Source: Candidatus Eiseniibacteriota bacterium
GTDB taxonomy: Bacteria; Eisenbacteria; RBG-16-71-46; JAFGJU01
Direction of reading: 5' to 3'
Assembly: GCA_016928935.1 (NCBI GenBank)
Contig: JAFGJU010000031.1
Location: 1-27,687, forward strand
DNA: 27,687 nt
Shown here: in pieces, positions 1 through 6,499 of the stretch
How positions within the stretch are numbered: the first letter of the stretch is position 1
How the letters are laid out: every line of letters starts with the position of its first letter
The notes under the pieces: generated by a model
Database searches by the model: none
Seen by the model: only the letters and a program-made list of their open reading frames with translations
What the model was told of the DNA's origin: nothing
Position numbers and translations under genes: made by a program

Positions 1-52
1 ATTCGACTACGGCCGCGCCTCTGGTTGACTGTGTTTTCCTAAGGTGCCTCAT
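1..52 (-). CDS. TadE-like minor pilin, N-terminal fragment cut by the window edge
   Basis: Only the first 17 codons are in the window, reading MRHLRKTQSTRGAAVVE before the left edge. The short basic leader, then Gly12 followed by AAVVE with Glu at +5, is the prepilin-peptidase pattern of TadE/TadF pseudopilins, which usually begin RGAAxVEFAL. The gene lies 117 nt downstream of an Flp pilin gene on the same strand, the expected setting for a tad pilus locus. ATG at 50-52 is chosen; a GTG one codon upstream (53-55) is in frame, and no strong ribosome-binding site is visible. The call rests on a very short stretch, so the exact family (TadE, TadF or TadG) is inference. Confidence 0.55.
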   Translation of the reverse strand, partial: MRHLRKTQSTRGAAVVE

Positions 53-92
53 CACATACCAGCTTTCTCGATGTACGAGTCTCACCACAGTG

Positions 93-138
93 TCCTTCGG
101 GCGGTCTCGACCCCTCCCGGGGTCGCCCGCCCGAAGGA
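93..138 (-). other. Strong hairpin between flp and the TadE-like gene
   Basis: A 12-bp perfect outer stem (93-104 with 127-138) encloses a second 7-bp stem (108-114 with 119-125) with a 4-nt loop. It lies in the 117-nt gap between the Flp pilin stop and the TadE-like start. No run of T follows on the minus strand, so it is not a classical intrinsic terminator. It could be a 3' stabiliser of the pilin mRNA, or a partial terminator that keeps the downstream genes at lower expression than the major pilin. That role is inference. Confidence 0.6.
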
Positions 139-169
139 ATACAACTGGGTCGGATTGTGATCCCAATCC

Positions 170-340
170 TTACGGGGTCGCGCCGAGTGCGTCTGTGATC
201 GCCGTGAACACCCGGATAAGCTCCTCCCCCAGCAGGATTATCGCGGCGATGACGGCTATCGCGACCAGAGCGATGAGCAGCGCATACTCAGTAATCGCTG
301 CACCCTTCGTACCCTTAAACAGATTCCTAAGGAACCTCAT
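170..340 (-). CDS. flp: Flp/Fap-type IVb pilin (major Tad pilus subunit)
   Basis: A 56-residue prepilin. The basic 13-residue leader ends in KGTKG. The mature part begins AAITEYALLIALVAIAVIA, with Glu+5 and Tyr+6 after the cleavage Gly13. The Glu-Tyr pair is the hallmark of the Flp subfamily. One hydrophobic helix spans residues about 16-38, and a short amphipathic tail ends in ATP. It would be cleaved by a TadV/CpaA-type prepilin peptidase and assembled into thin adhesive pili by the Tad secretion ATPase machinery, neither of which is in the window. The start has a strong ribosome-binding site (AAAGGAGG, about 8 nt upstream). A sigma-54-type promoter lies upstream and a TadE-like gene follows. 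Family assignment is firm; pilus function is inferred from the family. Confidence 0.88.
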   Translation of the reverse strand: MRFLRNLFKGTKGAAITEYALLIALVAIAVIAAIILLGEELIRVFTAITDALGATP

Positions 341-472
341 TGTCCTTTCCTCCTTTCACACGGCTCGAACAACTCACTAATCGTCAACAAGAACCTCCGT
401 CTTTACCCCTTTTCTGGCAACACCTCCTTGTGTGAAGCGCAATCACGCCTTACGATTGCGTTTCCTAGTTGC

Positions 473-497
473 CGCCCGCAATCTATTGCAGCGGGCG
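473..497 (-). other. GC-rich hairpin in the flp leader
   Basis: CGCCCGC at 473-479 pairs with GCGGGCG at 491-497, with a GCAAT/ATTGC pairing possible inside it. It would lie within the 5' untranslated region of a transcript started at the sigma-54 element, and it overlaps the -10 part of the alternative sigma-70-like promoter. No T-run follows on either strand. It may be an operator or an mRNA structure. Confidence 0.4.
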
Positions 498-509
498 AAG
501 TAATGTCAA
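480..509 (-). promoter_or_regulatory. Possible sigma-70-type promoter for flp
   Basis: On the minus strand a perfect TTGACA (504-509) is followed after 18 bp by TAGATT (480-485), which matches four of six bases of the -10 consensus. A start near 473 would leave about 130 nt of leader before the pilin ATG. The -10 box is imperfect and lies against the hairpin at 473-497, so this is weaker than the sigma-54 element upstream. Confidence 0.35.
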
Positions 510-565
510 GCGAATTCTGCCCCCTCCTGTTCCGGGGCGCTGCCTTGTCTGTCACGCATGTATAG

Positions 566-581
566 AGCAATCGCTGTGCCA
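566..581 (-). promoter_or_regulatory. Sigma-54 (RpoN) promoter for flp
   Basis: The minus strand reads TGGCACAGCGATTGCT. This has the invariant GG at -24 and GC at -12, and matches TGGCAC-N5-TTGCW exactly, including the spacing. It points toward the pilin gene; transcription would begin near position 555 and give a leader of about 215 nt. Pilin genes are driven by sigma-54 and an NtrC-type activator in several bacteria (for example pilA with PilR). Neither rpoN nor an activator gene is in the window. The match was seen by eye and not scored against the genome background. Confidence 0.7.
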
Positions 582-745
582 CGCCTGATGGTTTCCGGGA
601 CATTCATGTAACTCATTATAAGTTGGGGAGTTATGCGACCTTCAAGATCGCCCAGACGCCTCGCCCTCCCGCAGACGGTGCCGTTTGCCGTGCCATCATT
701 GTCGCAGTCGGGACAAATATGCCCGCCTTGCCGCGCTCCCGCGAA

Positions 746-798
746 CGTGGAAGTGACCGGCCGGCCGCATCTCGTCCTGGTATGCGAACGCTTCCACG
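746..798. repeat. Inverted repeat upstream of the sigma-54 promoter
   Basis: Arms CGTGGAAG (746-753) and CTTCCACG (791-798) are perfect complements separated by 37 bp, with a CCGGCCGG palindrome between them. They lie about 165-215 bp upstream of the sigma-54 element, a usual distance for enhancer-binding activators. They could instead be part of the 3' region of the deacetylase transcript, which ends at 852. Function is inference. Confidence 0.3.
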
Positions 799-851
799 GT
801 GGCGGCGTCTGAGGCCGGCTGCCGCAGCGTGCGACACCCGCAATAGGTTGA

Positions 852-1694
852 CTAGGGCAGGGTCCCGGCCCGGCGGAGGCAGTCAGCGAGGGGCTCGAAC
901 CTGAACTCTCGAAGGAGTCTCTCCAGACGGGGGCGGGTGCGGGACAGGAAGGCGTAGTGGTTGGGCCTTCTCAACCAGGAAGTGACTCGCGGCTGCTCAG
1001 GGTCTAGCTCCCACGGGTGGACGCTTATGACCCCCGGGAGGCCGGCGGCGTTGAGTCGTCTCAACAGGCGTGCCGTCAGGCCGCAGGGCAGAAGACGGAG
1101 GTAGGCGCCCGAGCCGAACGGCAGGTTCACGCCCGCCAGTCTACACGTCGACATCGGAAACTCCGCCAGGCTGCCCTTCGCAGTCTGCCGGACGTGCGGA
1201 CTGACTCGCTCGTCGGGAATCCCGTACACCCTGCGCCGTATGGGGTAGATGCTTGAGTCGTACAGATGCCCGGTCTCGGCCAGCACCTCCAGAGCCCAGA
1301 GCGTGTCGGCCACAATCGAGTAATTGGACGCCCTGAAGCCGACGACGCGGGCCCCGGTTATGTCCTCCAGCGCGGCCTTGGTCCTTGTCGCCTCTTCTCT
1401 GAATTCGCTCCGGTTGAGGCGATAGATCGGCTTGTGGGACCACCCGTGTGACGCGACCTCGTGCCCCGCGTCGAACACATCCTTCACGAGACGAGGGTCT
1501 CTGTCCGCAATCCAGCCGAGCACGAAGAACGTACCCCGGACCCCGTGCGCCGCGAGCAGGTCCAGGAGCCTCCGGGTGTTCTCCCCCACTCGGAGCTCGT
1601 AGGAGCCCCAGGACGAGTAAGGGATGAGAGACTCAAAAGACCTGACCTGGAAGTAGTCCTCGACGTCGACTGAGAATGCGTTGATGACGGCCAC
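852..1694 (-). CDS. Polysaccharide deacetylase of the XrtA/PEP-CTERM-associated type (NodB fold plus DUF3473-like C-terminus)
   Basis: A 280-residue carbohydrate esterase family 4 protein. It would remove N-acetyl groups from an exopolysaccharide or its precursor. The first motif FSVDVEDYF (7-15) supplies the catalytic Asp10. GTFFVLGW follows at 54-61, and the metal-binding motif SHGWSH (82-87) gives His83 and His87. FRASNYSI is at 120-127 and YDSSIYP at 145-151. HPWELDPEQPR (226-236) is typical of the C-terminal extension of deacetylases found in exosortase (XrtA) exopolysaccharide loci. No signal peptide is seen, so it may act in the cytoplasm. The gene starts 9 nt after the epimerase stop and closes a five-gene polysaccharide run. 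No exosortase gene is visible, so the XrtA link rests on resemblance alone. Confidence 0.85.
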   Translation of the reverse strand: MAVINAFSVDVEDYFQVRSFESLIPYSSWGSYELRVGENTRRLLDLLAAHGVRGTFFVLGWIADRDPRLVKDVFDAGHEVASHGWSHKPIYRLNRSEFREEATRTKAALEDITGARVVGFRASNYSIVADTLWALEVLAETGHLYDSSIYPIRRRVYGIPDERVSPHVRQTAKGSLAEFPMSTCRLAGVNLPFGSGAYLRLLPCGLTARLLRRLNAAGLPGVISVHPWELDPEQPRVTSWLRRPNHYAFLSRTRPRLERLLREFRFEPLADCLRRAGTLP

Positions 1695-1703
1695 TCGAGC
1701 ACC

Positions 1704-2672
1704 CTAAGCCCGGCCGGACGCCCTCTGCTGCCTGAACCAGCCCAGGGTCCTTTCCAGGCCTTCTTCGAAGCCGACCCTGACTTTGAACCCCAGCTCGGCC
1801 TCGACCTTCTTGGTGGAGCCCTCGGAGTGCCTGACCTCGGCCGGGCGGGGCTCCCGGTACACGGGGCGGACTCCGTCCCCGGTCAGGCCTGAAAGCACGC
1901 GGGCAAGCTCGTTGACGCTCCTCCTCCTGCCCCTCGCCACGTTGTACACGCGGCCCTGTATTGCGGGTTTGTGACATGCAAGGAGGTTTGCGTTGACTAC
2001 GTCCTCCACGAAGGTGAAGTCCCTGCTCTGTTCGCCGTCTCCGAATATGACGGGCGGCTCGCCCGAAAGGAGGCGCGACATGAAAAGAGGAATCACTGCG
2101 GCGTACTGCGAGGCGGCGTCCTGCCTGGGACCGAACACGTTGAAGTACCTCAGGCAGACCGTCTCGAGGCCGTAGACGAGAGTGAAAAGCCGGCAGTAAT
2201 GCTCTGCGGTCAGCTTGCTCAGCGCGTACGGCGACCGCGGGTCGGGCGCCAGGTCCTCATTGTTGGGCAGAGCGGCGGTGTCTCCGTAGACGGAGGAGGA
2301 GCTCGCGTACACGACCCTCCTCACGCCGGCCTTCCTGGCATGGACGAGCAGCTTGAGCGTGCCCTCAACGTTCACGCTGTTGGTCGAGAGGGGATCCTCC
2401 ACAGAGCGCAGGACCGAGCACAGGGCCGCCTCGTGGAACACGTACTTCACGCCACGGAGCGCGTCCTCCAACGCGGCGTCGTCCCGCACGTCTCCGCGCA
2501 CGAGCTCCGCCGTCGTCCCGCGGCCGGCGGCCTCCGCAGCCGAGTCGAGGTTCGCCTCCTTCCCGGTCGACAGGTTATCTATGACCCTGACCGAAAGTCC
2601 TTCCCGCAGCAGTCTCTCGACTATGTTGGAGCCTATGAAGCCCGCTCCGCCGGTGACAAGGTACTCGCTCAT
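1704..2672 (-). CDS. NAD-dependent UDP-sugar 4-epimerase (extended SDR family)
   Basis: A 322-residue extended short-chain dehydrogenase. The Rossmann motif TGGAGFIGSN (7-16) and Asp32 bind NAD. The catalytic region has Ser residues at 124-127 and the YALSK motif (Tyr149, Lys153). RYFNVFGPRQ (175-184) and the GDGEQSRDFTFVEDV stretch (211-225) are typical of UDP-glucose or UDP-N-acetylglucosamine 4-epimerases such as WbpP. It lies 33 nt downstream of a UDP-sugar dehydrogenase, so the two probably act in series to make a uronic-acid-type UDP-sugar, for example UDP-GalNAcA by analogy with WbpP/WbpO. The length is normal. Which UDP-sugar is used cannot be read from the sequence. Confidence 0.85.
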   Translation of the reverse strand: MSEYLVTGGAGFIGSNIVERLLREGLSVRVIDNLSTGKEANLDSAAEAAGRGTTAELVRGDVRDDAALEDALRGVKYVFHEAALCSVLRSVEDPLSTNSVNVEGTLKLLVHARKAGVRRVVYASSSSVYGDTAALPNNEDLAPDPRSPYALSKLTAEHYCRLFTLVYGLETVCLRYFNVFGPRQDAASQYAAVIPLFMSRLLSGEPPVIFGDGEQSRDFTFVEDVVNANLLACHKPAIQGRVYNVARGRRRSVNELARVLSGLTGDGVRPVYREPRPAEVRHSEGSTKKVEAELGFKVRVGFEEGLERTLGWFRQQRASGRA

Positions 2673-2705
2673 GCCCTCACGCGTGTCGCGGGGAAGGTTC
2701 TTCCC

Positions 2706-4109
2706 TCACAACCTCCATATCTTGTCCGACTTGACGCCCCTGAGCGCATTCCTGGAGTCGAATACGAGCCTGGCCTCGGACGCTATCAGCTTGTAGTCAA
2801 ACGCGCTGTGCGCCGTGGTTATCACGACGCAGTCGGCCCTCCGCAGCAGCCCGGCGGTCAGGGGCTTCGACTTTGCGTGAAAGCGCTCGGTCTTGAGCTC
2901 TCCCACGTGCGGGTCGGAATACCACACTTCAGCGCCCAACGACGTCAGCATCTGGCAGATGTCCAGCGCAGGCGATTCCCTGCAGTCGTCCACGTCCGCC
3001 TTGTATGCAACGCCCAAGAGCAGAATCCTCGCGCCGTTCACGCTCTTCCTCACGGAGTTGAGAGCCTCTCCCACCTTGCTCACGACGTGATACGGCATGC
3101 TGGCGTTGACCTGACCCGCAAGCTCTATGAAGCGCGCCTCGAACCCGCTCAGCTTGGCCTTCCACGACAGATAGAACGGGTCTATGGGTATGCAATGGCC
3201 GCCCAGCCCCGGCCCGGGATAAAACGGCATGAAGCCGAACGGTTTGCTGGCGGCCGCCTGGATCACTTCCCACACGTCGATCTTCATCCTGTCGCACATG
3301 AGGGCCATTTCGTTGACCAGGCCGATGTTCACGCTCCTGAAGGTGTTCTCCAGAAGCTTCACCATCTCCGCCACTCTCGTGGACGAGACTGGCACCACTG
3401 TTGAAAGGGTCTTCTCGTAGACCGCCACGGCGACCCGGGTGCACCTTTCCGTCACACCACCCACCACTTTGGGTATGTTGCTGGTGTTGTATTCCTTGTT
3501 GCCCGGGTCGACTCTCTCCGGGGAGAACCCCAAAAAGAAGTCCTCCCCCACCTTGAGCCCCGTCTCCTCCAGCATCGGCAGGATGAGCTCGTCTGTGGTC
3601 CCCGGGTACGTCGTGCTCTCCAGCAGCACCAGCTGGCCGGGATGCAGGAAGCGCGCGATCTCCCTGGCGGCGCTCACGATGCTGGACACGTCCGGGTCGC
3701 GCGTCTTTCTCAAGGGAGTGGGAACGCAGATGCTGACGCAGTCCGTCTGGCTGAGAGCGGAGAAGTCCGTGGTCGCTGTCAGTCGCCCCGACCGGACCTC
3801 CCGCCTGAGGTCTGAGGCCTGAACGTCCTGTACGTATGACGCGCCTGCGTTGACTCTGTCCACCTTCGCCGCGTCAGTGTCTATTCCGGTCACACGGAAG
3901 CCCGCCTTGGCAAACTCCACCGCGAGCGGCAGCCCCACGTACCCCAGCCCTATTACGGCCATGCGGGACTTCTTCTTGTCGATCCTGGCCTTGAGGCGCT
4001 CGAACGACCCTCCTCCGGGCCGCGTTCGCCTAGGTCTTCTTGACCCTCCTGCCCTGCCTGCTCTCGCCGCCCTCTTCACCTTCCTTGTAGCCGTAGTAGT
4101 GGTAGTCAT
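2706..4109 (-). CDS. Nucleotide-sugar 6-dehydrogenase (UDP-GlcNAc/UDP-ManNAc dehydrogenase family, WbpA/WecC-like)
   Basis: This enzyme oxidises C6 of a UDP-sugar to the uronic acid with two NAD. With the longest start it has 467 residues. The NAD motif GLGYVGLPLA begins at 54. FSPERVDPG (195-203) and KLLENTFR (251-258) are family motifs, and GLGGHCIPIDP (301-311) carries the catalytic Cys306. GVAYKADVDDCRESPA is in the C-terminal domain. The start is uncertain. ATG at 4107-4109 gives an odd Thr/Arg-rich 35-residue leader and an 80-nt overlap with the upstream kinase gene. Homologues normally begin about 15-20 residues before the glycine motif, near FERLKARIDKK. Alternatives are GTG at 4077-4079 or ATG at 3960-3962. 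The kinase gene's own stop lies within this overlap. Confidence 0.88.
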   Translation of the reverse strand: MTTTTTATRKVKRAARAGRAGGSRRPRRTRPGGGSFERLKARIDKKKSRMAVIGLGYVGLPLAVEFAKAGFRVTGIDTDAAKVDRVNAGASYVQDVQASDLRREVRSGRLTATTDFSALSQTDCVSICVPTPLRKTRDPDVSSIVSAAREIARFLHPGQLVLLESTTYPGTTDELILPMLEETGLKVGEDFFLGFSPERVDPGNKEYNTSNIPKVVGGVTERCTRVAVAVYEKTLSTVVPVSSTRVAEMVKLLENTFRSVNIGLVNEMALMCDRMKIDVWEVIQAAASKPFGFMPFYPGPGLGGHCIPIDPFYLSWKAKLSGFEARFIELAGQVNASMPYHVVSKVGEALNSVRKSVNGARILLLGVAYKADVDDCRESPALDICQMLTSLGAEVWYSDPHVGELKTERFHAKSKPLTAGLLRRADCVVITTAHSAFDYKLIASEARLVFDSRNALRGVKSDKIWRL

Positions 4110-4818
4110 AGTAATAAGGAAGAACCTCCTCCACGTTGTTTATCACGGCTCCGAGGAGGTTCGCGCCTCCTTCGCTGAGCAACTCCCCCGCCCGGGCCAC
4201 TACCTCCACGGGTGTCTTTCCCGCCATCACCACCAACAGCACTCCGTCGCAGGTCGTGGATATGAAGAACGCGTCGGCCACCGGGAGGACCGGCGCCGAG
4301 TCTATTACCACAAGGTCGAAGTTCGCGCGGAGCTCCGCCACGGCCGCCTTGAACGTGGACGATTCGAACAGCGCGGTCGGCACTCCTATCATCCTGCCGC
4401 TCGTTATCAGCTTCAGGTTGGGCAGTTCGGTGCTCTTTATGACCGAGCCGAGGGGCACGAGGCTCCCCAACAGGTCGGACATCCCCACTCGCTGGTTCAC
4501 GCCGAATACCTCGTGCAGCCGCGGCCTTCTGAGGTCACAGTCCACCACGACGACCTTCTTGTCCGAGTGGGCCGCCGCGCTCTGAGCAAGGAAGGCGGAC
4601 GTCGTCGTCTTTCCCTCTCCGCGTCTCGCGCTCGTAACCAGAATCACGCTGAGTCTCTTCTGAACGTCCATCCTGGTCAGTCTGGAGTACAGCCGGTGAA
4701 ACTCCGTGGCCACCGGCGAGTCGCCGTCCAGCGCGCTCATGGGAAGCGTGCCCACCCGCCCACTCCCCAGCCTCAGCTCGTCCCCTTCGGCTTTTCCCCA
4801 AGTCTCAGGTTTACTCAT
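4030..4818 (-). CDS. CpsD/CapB-family tyrosine autokinase for exopolysaccharide
   Basis: A 262-residue bacterial tyrosine kinase domain, the soluble partner of a Wzz-type membrane protein. Walker A is SARRGEGKTTT (63-73), Walker A' is VVDCDLRRP (91-99), and Walker B is LVVIDSAP (169-176). The upstream TEFHRLYSRL stretch resembles the oligomerisation motif of this family. A tyrosine cluster near the C-terminus (Tyr235, 236, 237, 239, 241, 242, 244) is the expected autophosphorylation tail. It is followed by an acidic then basic 18-residue end. The ATG overlaps the chain-length gene stop by 8 nt (ATGAGTAA), indicating translational coupling. In such pairs, phosphorylation cycles control polymer length and export. 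The split kinase plus adaptor layout is seen directly; the regulatory role is known from the family. Confidence 0.9.
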   Translation of the reverse strand: MSKPETWGKAEGDELRLGSGRVGTLPMSALDGDSPVATEFHRLYSRLTRMDVQKRLSVILVTSARRGEGKTTTSAFLAQSAAAHSDKKVVVVDCDLRRPRLHEVFGVNQRVGMSDLLGSLVPLGSVIKSTELPNLKLITSGRMIGVPTALFESSTFKAAVAELRANFDLVVIDSAPVLPVADAFFISTTCDGVLLVVMAGKTPVEVVARAGELLSEGGANLLGAVINNVEEVLPYYYDYHYYGYKEGEEGGESRQGRRVKKT

Positions 4819-6469
4819 CGCTCGTTTTTGCCCCGTCGTCCCGGCCGCTAAACCCGGGCGCTTGTATGCCCAAGTCGTTCTTCCCCGTGGCGTTCATGAT
4901 GGGCCCGTGGGCCAGCTGCGCAATGAGGGCGACAACGATCGCCGCCAGCACCGACAGGTAGGGCCACTTCCTCCTCTTCACCGGATGCCAGAACTCGCTG
5001 CCCGGCATCCTGGGTATCGTCCCCAGAACGGGGAGCCCGAGGCCCTTGGAAAGATGGTCCACGGACCTGACTGTGTTGTCCATGTACTCGGCGAAGACCG
5101 CAAACGAGAGCCCCAGAAACGGGCCCAGTATCAAGGCCAACACCAGGACTCTCTCTCTTCTGGGTCCGGCCGGGCCGAACGGCCGGGCCGGCGGCTCAAT
5201 AATCTCTATTCGTATTCCCAGGTTCGTGGACTGCGCCGCCTCGGATATTTGCGCAGACGTGAGCTGGGTCTTGAGCGACTGGAGCACATTCCTGTTGTTC
5301 TCCACTTCCTGCTCCAGCCTGGCCACCTCCACCTCATCGTAGGGCCTGGCCACGACCGAGCGCCCGTAGCTCGTTATGAGGCCCGACAGCCCGCTCTTTC
5401 TCGCCTCGAGCGAGTTGGCCACGTGCTCGTCGTACACCACCTCCGTGACCAGGGACCGAAGAGCAGCCGGCGACCCGCTCAAGGCGGTGGCCGCGACTTC
5501 CTCTATCCTGGCCAGGAGGGCCTCCCGTGCCTGTCCGATCCTGTCCCTGGCCGCGGTTCCGGACCCGGCCTCCACCAGGGCACGCACAGCCGACTCCTCC
5601 TCTCTCACCAGCTCCGCGTAAGCCGAGCGTATCGAGCCACTCCTGACGAGCGTCGTGGGGTCGATCTCGTTGGGATAGTCTCTCCTGATGTTGTCCCTGG
5701 CGCCTGAGGCCCTGGCCTCCAGGTCGCGGGACTCGATGCCCGCCTCCCTGATGAGGCTCCTGGCCCTCTCGAGGTCCCTGTCGTAGCCGCCCCCGCTGCC
5801 CGCGGCCATCCGGGCCTTGACCCGCTTCAGCTCCGCTTCGCTGTCCCGCAGCTTTTTCTCGTACGCCGGCAACTGGTCCTGGCTGAAGGAGCCGGCGGCC
5901 CGTATGTCCGCCAACTGGCCCTTCGTGACGAATTGGACGAACGACTTCGTTATCCCGTCGGCCAGGAAGTAGACCATGTCCTTGTCGGGATGAGTGAAGG
6001 TAATCTTGAAAAGGTCGGGGTCGGTCTCCTCGACCTTTATGTTCTTTTTGAGGCGCTCGGCTATCACGCGGGCCTTCAGTTCCTCAACGCTCACGCCTCC
6101 GGCTTCACCTGCTCTCAGCTTCCGAGAGTCCTTCTCGTTCAGGTCCAGGCCCAGCTTCCGCGCCACCTCCTGAAGGAAGACCCGCCCCTTTAGCCTGGCT
6201 TCTATTTGTCCCAGGCGCTCGGAGTCCCTGGTGCGGTACTCCGGCTTCTGGACGAGCATCTTCTCCATGTCGCCGGCGAACGGCATTTTCTGCTCGTAGA
6301 GCACGATGCTGGTCGCCTCGTACGTGGAGGGGACCACACTCAAGCCCACGAGCGCCGCACAAGGCACTATGACCACCGGAAGGAGGACCAGCTCCGCCCT
6401 CCTCCTCACGGCCCTCAAGTACCGCAGGACTTCGCCTCCTGGAGATGAAGACTCGTACGAACCGGCCAT
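4811..6469 (-). CDS. Wzz/GumC-type polysaccharide chain-length determinant protein
   Basis: A 552-residue inner-membrane polysaccharide co-polymerase. Membrane helix 1 is near residues 27-47, followed by the VPSTYEATSIVLYEQK strand typical of the Wzz domain. The periplasmic part is long and largely coiled coil (about 170-420). Helix 2 is near 440-462, followed by MDNTVRSVDHLSKGLGLPVLG, the usual junction where the cytoplasmic kinase docks. A third hydrophobic segment (about 502-521) and a polar 31-residue tail follow. Two C-terminal helices occur in the XrtA-locus subgroup. It has no kinase domain of its own; the kinase is the next gene, overlapping by 8 nt. It probably sets the length of the polymer and couples synthesis to export. 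Confidence 0.88.
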   Translation of the reverse strand: MAGSYESSSPGGEVLRYLRAVRRRAELVLLPVVIVPCAALVGLSVVPSTYEATSIVLYEQKMPFAGDMEKMLVQKPEYRTRDSERLGQIEARLKGRVFLQEVARKLGLDLNEKDSRKLRAGEAGGVSVEELKARVIAERLKKNIKVEETDPDLFKITFTHPDKDMVYFLADGITKSFVQFVTKGQLADIRAAGSFSQDQLPAYEKKLRDSEAELKRVKARMAAGSGGGYDRDLERARSLIREAGIESRDLEARASGARDNIRRDYPNEIDPTTLVRSGSIRSAYAELVREEESAVRALVEAGSGTAARDRIGQAREALLARIEEVAATALSGSPAALRSLVTEVVYDEHVANSLEARKSGLSGLITSYGRSVVARPYDEVEVARLEQEVENNRNVLQSLKTQLTSAQISEAAQSTNLGIRIEIIEPPARPFGPAGPRRERVLVLALILGPFLGLSFAVFAEYMDNTVRSVDHLSKGLGLPVLGTIPRMPGSEFWHPVKRRKWPYLSVLAAIVVALIAQLAHGPIMNATGKNDLGIQAPGFSGRDDGAKTSDE

Positions 6470-6499
6470 GCCGTCCTTCCCTCGACTCCTGAGACAGCC

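Larger units (their letters stand above)
341..851 (-). promoter_or_regulatory. Long regulatory region upstream of flp
   Basis: This 511-bp stretch between the deacetylase stop and the pilin start holds no gene I accept. Reading toward the pilin it contains an inverted repeat with arms CGTGGAAG and CTTCCACG (746-753 and 791-798). Next come a TATAAT box (615-620) with only a weak TTGAAG 19 nt upstream, and a near-consensus sigma-54 element (566-581). A sigma-70-like element follows (480-509), overlapping a GC-rich hairpin (473-497), and then a CGCAATC/GATTGCG inverted repeat (438-444 and 454-460). The layout fits a heavily controlled pilin gene. A 66-codon open frame inside it covers the sigma-54 element and is judged spurious. 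Confidence 0.6.

Noticed and set aside
341..560. c-di-GMP riboswitch in the pilin leader
   Set aside because: Considered because of the nearby cyclase. The conserved GEMM-I core and its receptor elements could not be found in the minus-strand leader.
403..603. A 66-codon minus-strand frame upstream of flp
   Set aside because: It covers the sigma-54 element and the leader repeats, has no ribosome-binding site, and shows no recognisable domain. It reads like untranslated sequence.
1971..3404. A 477-codon open frame on the plus strand
   Set aside because: It is antisense to the epimerase and UDP-sugar dehydrogenase, both unmistakable. Composition is typical of a GC-rich shadow frame.
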